Positions 15,309-18,989 of a DNA stretch of 18,989 nt are shown one piece after another. Numbering within the stretch: position 1 is the first letter of the stretch; each line of letters opens with the position of its first letter. Source of the stretch: DASSWB01 sp035705495 (GTDB lineage: Bacteria > Bacteroidota > Bacteroidia > Flavobacteriales > Flavobacteriaceae). Made by a program: the position numbers and the translations under genes. The notes beneath the pieces are model-generated. The model was not told where the DNA came from, did not search any database, and saw nothing but the letters and a program-made list of their open reading frames with translations. The stretch lies in the NCBI GenBank assembly GCA_035705495.1, contig DASSWB010000035.1, positions 1-18,989 on the forward strand, in the 5' to 3' direction.

Positions 15309-16376
15309 ATGGAAGCAAAGAAATTAAATCCCGTATTCGATAGTCTTGACAATCCCGAAATGCTGATTAACGAACCCGAAAGATTGCGCCGGGAATTGGA
15401 AAAAAAGAGGGAAAACAAAGGACTTTTCAAAGTGAAAACAGCAAACCAATGGATTGAACAAGCCAAAACCCGACCGATACCAAAAATGCTATTTGGTGAA
15501 CTATGGTTTGAAAACGAACTATGTATTTTGTTCGCAGACACCAATTTGGGAAAGTCCATTTTAGCCGTTCAGATTGGGAACAGCATAAGCAAGGGCGAAT
15601 TTATCAAAGGTTTTCGCTTTGAAGCGGAAAGGCAAGTGGTATTATATTTTGATTTTGAACTTTCGGAAAAGCAATTTGAAAACCGCTATTCCGCAGAATT
15701 TGAACAGCACTATGTTTGGGATAGCAACTTTATAAGGGTTGAAATAGACCCGGATGCGGAAATACCCGAAAAGGAAAGTTTTGAAAATTTTCTTAACCGG
15801 TCATTGGAACAAAGCATAACGGAAACCGGGGCGAAAATCCTAATAATCGACAACCTTACCTACCTAAAAAACGAAACGGAGAAGGCTAAAGATGCTTTGC
15901 CCCTTATGAAACATTTGAAAGCCTTGAAAAGCAAATACGGACTTTCGATATTGGCACTTGCCCACACCCCGAAAAGGGATTTATCCAAACCCATTACCCG
16001 GAACGATCTACAAGGAAGCAAAATGCTAATCAATTTTTGCGATAGCTCATTTGCCATTGGCGAAAATAGCCACGACAAGAATGTCCGTTACCTGAAACAA
16101 ATAAAAGCTCGAAACACGGAAATTATTTACGATACTGAAAACGTATGTACTTGTCAAATTTCAAAACCCCATAACTTTTTGGAATTTGATTTTATGGATT
16201 TCGGAAGCGAGCGAGAGCATTTAAAACAATATAATGACCAAGATCGAGAACAAAGGAAGTTGGAAGCGTTGGAAATGAAAAAACAAGGGGTTTCAAATGT
16301 TCAAATAGCTCAACAATTTGGGGTGTCGGAAGGAGCAGTAAGAAAGTGGCTTAAAAAACATTCTGAAAATGTATAG
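15309..16376 (+). CDS. RepA/KaiC-like AAA ATPase with C-terminal HTH
   Basis: The 355-residue protein has a RecA-like core with Walker A ADTNLGKS at 76-83, DFELS at 115-119 and Walker B ILIIDN at 177-182, plus an AHTPKR sensor-like loop at 218-223. This matches the RepA/DnaB-like helicase-loader ATPases found in plasmids and integrative elements of Bacteroidota. The last ~35 residues (about 318-350) form a second DNA-binding module, a Hin/Trp-repressor-type HTH (MKKQGVSNVQIAQQFGVSEG, then AVRKWLKK). Directly after its stop lies a phased array of TCGTAC hexamers, a plausible binding site. With the primase-like gene downstream it probably starts element replication. Confidence 0.85.
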   Translation: MEAKKLNPVFDSLDNPEMLINEPERLRRELEKKRENKGLFKVKTANQWIEQAKTRPIPKMLFGELWFENELCILFADTNLGKSILAVQIGNSISKGEFIKGFRFEAERQVVLYFDFELSEKQFENRYSAEFEQHYVWDSNFIRVEIDPDAEIPEKESFENFLNRSLEQSITETGAKILIIDNLTYLKNETEKAKDALPLMKHLKALKSKYGLSILALAHTPKRDLSKPITRNDLQGSKMLINFCDSSFAIGENSHDKNVRYLKQIKARNTEIIYDTENVCTCQISKPHNFLEFDFMDFGSEREHLKQYNDQDREQRKLEALEMKKQGVSNVQIAQQFGVSEGAVRKWLKKHSENV

Positions 16377-16392
16377 TTTGATAAATAACAAT

Positions 16393-16443
16393 TCGTACCT
16401 CTCGTACAACTCGTACCCAGTACGAACGGTACGAGAGGTACGA
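16393..16443. promoter_or_regulatory. Phased six-hexamer array (iteron-like origin or operator candidate)
   Basis: TCGTAC begins at 16393, 16402 and 16411, and its complement GTACGA begins at 16420, 16429 and 16438. This is six hexamers exactly 9 bases apart, the last three inverted. The outer 15 bases (16393-16407 and 16429-16443) are perfect inverted repeats. The array starts 17 bases after the stop of the RepA-like ATPase and about 50 bases before the end of hicB. Confidence 0.75.
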
Positions 16444-16497
16444 GTAATAAATACTACATGCCGAACAATAATTTTAAAAAACGAACACCAAAACATA

Positions 16498-16890
16498 TCA
16501 AAGCAAAAACCGAACTTCGGAAAGTTCCCTCCCTATTTGTTGAACACCTTGCAAAATACGTTTGGTTTGTGGCGCAGAGGGTTTTTTAATGCCTTTGATG
16601 TATTGCGCCAAAAGGCTTTGGTTCATTCCGATACGCTCGGAAAGCGCCTTTGCATTGATTACCTTATAGAAGTCAAAGAAACTTTCAAGGTCGTATTTAA
16701 ATTTGATTTCATCAATGGTATAAACAAATCCCTTGTCTTCAAAAGCAAGGTTTACAGCCTCCAAAACATTTTCTTTGAGGTCTTCAAAAGTTTCGGCTTC
16801 GGTTGCAATAAAATTATCCCTTACTACCATATTTGCACTATATCCGGTATCTTCTTTGGTTACTGTTATATCAATATTTGGCTTTTTCAT
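16498..16890 (-). CDS. hicB: HicB-family antitoxin
   Basis: The 130-residue protein has an N-terminal HicB partial RNase H-like fold (about 1-60, with TGYSANMVVRDNFIATEAETFEDLKENVLEAV) and a C-terminal helix-turn-helix domain (about 78-125, ALSERIGMNQSLLAQYIKGIKKPSAPQTKRI). It should bind and neutralise HicA through the first domain and repress the operon through the second. Its ATG overlaps the hicA stop by 4 bases (ATGA), giving tight coupling in the order toxin first, antitoxin second. It lies on the strand opposite the replication genes. Confidence 0.92.
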   Translation of the reverse strand: MKKPNIDITVTKEDTGYSANMVVRDNFIATEAETFEDLKENVLEAVNLAFEDKGFVYTIDEIKFKYDLESFFDFYKVINAKALSERIGMNQSLLAQYIKGIKKPSAPQTKRILQGVQQIGRELSEVRFLL

Positions 16891-17084
16891 CGCTTTGTGG
16901 TTTTAATTTTTGCCTGTTTCAGTATGGCGCTCAACAAGCCTTTTTTTACCTCTTTTCCCGAATGGTTTGGCACGGTCAGCTGTTCGGGTTTTGTTGGATG
17001 CCGCATTGTAATGTGGCTACCCTTTTGCCTAACTTCAAACCAACCGTCCTTTTTAAGAAGTTTAAAAAGCTCATTGTATTTCAT
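16887..17084 (-). CDS. hicA: HicA-family mRNA interferase toxin
   Basis: The start is taken at ATG 17084 (MKYNELFKLLKKDGWF), giving 65 residues, the usual HicA length; the longer open frame has no support. The double-stranded RNA-binding-like fold carries the catalytic histidine H24 in the motif GSHITMRHP (22-30), followed by VPNHSGKEVKKGLLSAILKQA. HicA cleaves mRNA in stressed or plasmid-free cells. It may stabilise the element or act as abortive infection. A near-palindrome lies immediately upstream (17091-17114), between hicA and the divergent primase-like gene. Confidence 0.92.
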   Translation of the reverse strand: MKYNELFKLLKKDGWFEVRQKGSHITMRHPTKPEQLTVPNHSGKEVKKGLLSAILKQAKIKTTKR

Positions 17085-17090
17085 AAATAC

Positions 17091-17114
17091 AAAGGTAATA
17101 AATATATTACTTTT
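17091..17114. promoter_or_regulatory. Candidate HicB operator between hicA and the primase-like gene
   Basis: AAAGGTAATA and TATTACTTTT pair at 9 of 10 positions around a 4-base AATA centre. The site lies in the 45-base divergent spacer, 7 bases from the hicA start and 16 from the start of the opposite gene. It could let HicB control both directions. Confidence 0.45.
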
Positions 17115-17129
17115 TATAACTATTTTTTT

Positions 17130-18497
17130 ATGAACCGATACCAATATATATTAGCTTCAAACAAAGTACCAAAATTAGATTGCCCATATTGTGGGGCAAA
17201 GAAACATTGGCAGCGATACATTAATATTGAAACCGGTGAAGTTTTACCAGAACAATATGGTAAATGCGATAATGCAGATAAATGCGGGAAATGGAGCGAC
17301 CCATATAAATTGGGATATGCAAAAGCGATGAGAGAGCAGGAAAACGGGATTTCCGGAAGTACTCAAATTACTGTTCCAAAACAAAAATATTTTCCCGCCC
17401 GATCAAAACTAAAACCACAACCAAAGCCTGTTTATTTTGATTTTGAAACGTTCAAACGAACATTGGGCAATTACGATAAAAATGTATTTATCCAAAACCT
17501 TTTGAGCCATGTTCCTTTTCCGTTAGAACCTTCGGATGTGGAAAAAGTGATTTCCCTTTACCGATTGGGTACAGTTTCCCACGGTTATAGAACCGGGGCA
17601 GCTTCCTTTCCTTTTATCGACAAAAAAGGAAATGTAAGAACAATACAGGTCAAGCAATTTAACCAAGCAAACCACACCACAGGAACGGACTTTTTGCATT
17701 CAATCATTGAAAAACATCACACTCGTAAAAACAAACCATCACCGAAATGGCTGGAAACCTATCTAAAGCAAGAAAAACGTGTTTCTTGTTTATTTGGGGC
17801 GCACCTTTTGGATAAATACCTGCTTAATCCGGTCGCATTGGTGGAAGCCCCAAAAACAGCCATTTATGGAACATTGTATTTTGGTTTTCCAAATGAAAAT
17901 GTAAACACTCAAATATGGACAGCGGTTTACAATTTAAGTAGTTTGAATTTTGACAAGTGCAAGGCTTTGAAAGGCAGGGATGTTTTTTTGTACCCTGATT
18001 TATCAAAAGACGGCAAAGCCTTTGAGTTATGGAGCGACAAAGCCAAAGAACTTGAAAAGCATTTGCCCGGCACAAAATTTATAATTTCCGATTTGTTGGA
18101 AAAATTAGCACCCAACAATGACAAAACCAAAGGATACGACCTCGCCGACTACCTTATAAAACTGGATTGGCGGTTGTTCAAAAAAGAAAATCCGAAAAAC
18201 GCGGCGATTAAACCCACCACAACCGCCACGGTTGAAAACACTGTAACCGCCGCGATTAAACCATTGAAAAACAAATCTGTTGACAATAAAAAGAACGTAA
18301 AAAAGCTAATTTCCAAAATCCATTGGCGACATTTGTTGACCATACCCCTTGAAATACGGGAAGCGATAATAATAGCTCGCAACAATGGAAAAGACAGGCA
18401 GGAATTGCAAAAAATATTTAGTCAACTAAAACCGGAAGAAATCAATTTGATACTTGACCCAAATAATGGTGGATATTATCCTACCAATACTCTTTAA
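17130..18497 (+). CDS. Toprim-type primase-like protein (DUF6371-like) of a mobile element
   Basis: Starting at ATG 17130, the 455-residue protein has an N-terminal zinc ribbon (C18-x2-C21, C46, C52; CPYCGAKKHW and KCDNADKCGKW), as in DnaG-type and phage primases. A central toprim-like region follows, with VALVEAPKTAIYG (236-248, acidic E239) and VFLYPDLSKDGKAFELW (285-301, D290 and D294). The tail has a linker with repeated AAIKP separated by TTTATVENTVT, encoded by two interspersed palindromes. Such proteins accompany RepA-like ATPases in Bacteroidota integrative elements and presumably prime replication. The open frame continues upstream of 17130 over the minus-strand hicA gene, but no conserved residues lie there. 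Confidence 0.8.
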   Translation: MNRYQYILASNKVPKLDCPYCGAKKHWQRYINIETGEVLPEQYGKCDNADKCGKWSDPYKLGYAKAMREQENGISGSTQITVPKQKYFPARSKLKPQPKPVYFDFETFKRTLGNYDKNVFIQNLLSHVPFPLEPSDVEKVISLYRLGTVSHGYRTGAASFPFIDKKGNVRTIQVKQFNQANHTTGTDFLHSIIEKHHTRKNKPSPKWLETYLKQEKRVSCLFGAHLLDKYLLNPVALVEAPKTAIYGTLYFGFPNENVNTQIWTAVYNLSSLNFDKCKALKGRDVFLYPDLSKDGKAFELWSDKAKELEKHLPGTKFIISDLLEKLAPNNDKTKGYDLADYLIKLDWRLFKKENPKNAAIKPTTTATVENTVTAAIKPLKNKSVDNKKNVKKLISKIHWRHLLTIPLEIREAIIIARNNGKDRQELQKIFSQLKPEEINLILDPNNGGYYPTNTL

Positions 18498-18509
18498 TGA
18501 GATTCCATA

Positions 18510-18572
18510 ATGAAAACAAAGGGCGGCACAAAAGGCGGTACAACTAAAAAAACAAAATCCTTAAAACATTGA
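18510..18572 (+). CDS. Possible 20-residue basic peptide
   Basis: ATG 18510 opens a short frame with two KGGT repeats and a lysine-rich end, stopping in the loop of the hairpin at 18552-18587. It has no recognised homologue and may be chance. It is listed because it follows the primase-like gene by 12 bases. Confidence 0.15.
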   Translation: MKTKGGTKGGTTKKTKSLKH

Positions 18573-18587
18573 TTTTAAGGATTTTGT
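18542..18587 (-). terminator. Rho-independent terminator facing left
   Basis: A perfect 15-bp stem (ACAAAATCCTTAAAA, 18552-18566, with its complement 18573-18587) has a 6-base loop. On the minus strand it is followed by TTTTTT (18546-18551); on the plus strand no T-run follows. It therefore ends leftward transcripts, which suits the tRNA fragment just to its right. Confidence 0.8.
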
Positions 18588-18601
18588 ATTATAAAAAAGT
18601 G

Positions 18602-18630
18602 ACCCCGGCAGGATTCAAACCTGCAACTTG
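18602..18630 (-). other. tRNA 3'-end fragment, probable attachment-site scar
   Basis: Read on the minus strand, it has a complete T arm GCAGG-TTTGAAT-CCTGC followed by CGGGGTC and discriminator A. This is exactly the last part of a tRNA, with a terminator downstream. No matching GACCCCG acceptor strand, D arm or anticodon arm is found to the right within tRNA length, so the gene is incomplete. Tyrosine integrases commonly use tRNA 3' ends and leave such a copy at one end. Its orientation puts the inserted element on the right side of the fragment. Confidence 0.65.
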
Positions 18631-18788
18631 GTTCTTAGTAATGGTGGGGGTTTCAGTATTTCAAAGATTGAGAGGTGGTTAAATACCTACCATTGGAGAT
18701 GTAATTAAATAGTGATTTTTAGTCTCAATTTGACTATAAAGATACGATTTTAAAATGGAACAAAAGCCGATAAATGCTATGAAATTCG

Positions 18789-18989
18789 TTAAAAAATACG
18801 GGCTTCAATTTCTTCTTCTTCCAGGCCAGTATATTCGGCAAATTCCCGAATAGTGACGAATTGATGAGGTTGTTTGTCCAAATGTTGGCGGATTTTGGCT
18901 AAGAGGCTTCTGCCGAAACGCTCAGTGCGTCCGGTTAGGAGTTGAATGTCTTTTGGATAGATGCATATCCTATCCGTTTTTGTTGGCCT
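18789..18989 (-). CDS. C-terminal part of a small hypothetical protein (cut by window edge)
   Basis: The minus-strand frame is open from the window edge to a TAA at 18789-18791, giving 66 residues: IYPKDIQLLTGRTERFGRSL, then LLAKIRQHLDKQPHQFVTIREFAEYTGLEEEEI. I recognise the pattern YP-D-LTGR-S/T-ER-G-LL-KIR...HQ-VT-EFA-YTG from small Bacteroidota proteins of unknown function common in accessory DNA; it resembles a helix-turn-helix. The N-terminus lies outside the window. Confidence 0.6.
   Translation of the reverse strand, partial: RPTKTDRICIYPKDIQLLTGRTERFGRSLLAKIRQHLDKQPHQFVTIREFAEYTGLEEEEIEARIF

Noticed and set aside
15302..15559. Minus-strand frame opposite the start of the ATPase
   Set aside because: Shadow frame; the plus-strand gene has clear Walker motifs and codon structure.
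16833..17129. N-terminal extension of the primase-like protein
   Set aside because: It is antisense to hicA, hydrophobic and lacks family motifs. The zinc-ribbon protein starts naturally at 17130.
18602..18700. Complete tRNA gene on the minus strand
   Set aside because: Only the T arm and 3' acceptor strand are present; no D arm, anticodon arm or pairing GACCCCG strand was found upstream.
1..18989. CRISPR array
   Set aside because: The repeats seen are palindromic and irregularly spaced over kilobases, or 9-17 bp long; there are no 25-40 bp repeats with unique spacers and no cas genes.

Overview
The window looks like accessory DNA from a member of the Bacteroidota, most likely a marine or soil Flavobacteriaceae. 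Base composition is AT-rich, a TAnnTTTG-like promoter is visible, and several gene families are typical of that group: the HTH / RepA-like ATPase / toprim-type primase replication module, a YP-D-LTGR-type small protein, and a small frameshifted membrane-protein family. No ribosomal or housekeeping genes are seen. Everything recognisable is defence, mobility, replication or a small transport cassette.

Left edge (1-2096, minus strand): a type I restriction-modification module, with hsdM complete and hsdS cut by the window edge. From 2097 to 2914 there is no gene. This stretch holds a short hairpin and the first copy (2515-2670) of a 156-bp direct repeat whose second copy is at 13380-13535.

Between the two repeat copies lies a one-directional (+ strand) series of compact gene units. 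(a) 2915-6363: a Shedu/SduA-like nuclease, then a tight three-gene operon encoding a small protein with a Met-Gly-Gly-Ser-Gly-rich N-terminus, a PfkB-kinase/nucleoside 2-deoxyribosyltransferase fusion and a QueC-like enzyme. (b) 6643-9325: an AraC-type regulator, a DoxX-like membrane protein and an APC-type amino acid permease. (c) 9644-12646: a DUF4297-type nuclease plus HerA ATPase pair, a known type of anti-phage system. (d) 12803-13333: remnants of a broken small membrane protein and one unrecognised fragment. Units a, b and c are each followed by a 110-130 nt imperfect palindrome resembling an integron attC site in layout, and the next gene starts within a few tens of bases to about 150 bases of it. 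No integrase is in the window.

Right part (13674-18497): an unrecognised 293-residue protein, then the replication/maintenance module of an integrative element: excisionase-type HTH protein with its own terminator, small unknown ORF, RepA/KaiC-like ATPase with a C-terminal HTH, a strictly phased array of six TCGTAC/GTACGA hexamers (origin or operator candidate), a hicAB toxin-antitoxin pair on the minus strand, and a toprim-type primase-like protein. The right edge carries a rho-independent terminator and a tRNA 3'-end fragment on the minus strand (probable attachment-site scar), then the C-terminal end of a small minus-strand gene.

The most interesting object is 4266-6363 (possibly with 2915-4243). 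The gene combination predicts attachment of a deazaguanine-type base to the glycine N-terminus of the small protein, in a setting rich in phage-defence genes. A GC-rich palindrome, CAACCG-N3-CGGTTG and variants, recurs from 2.3 to 18.3 kb in both intergenic repeats and coding sequence and is unexplained.
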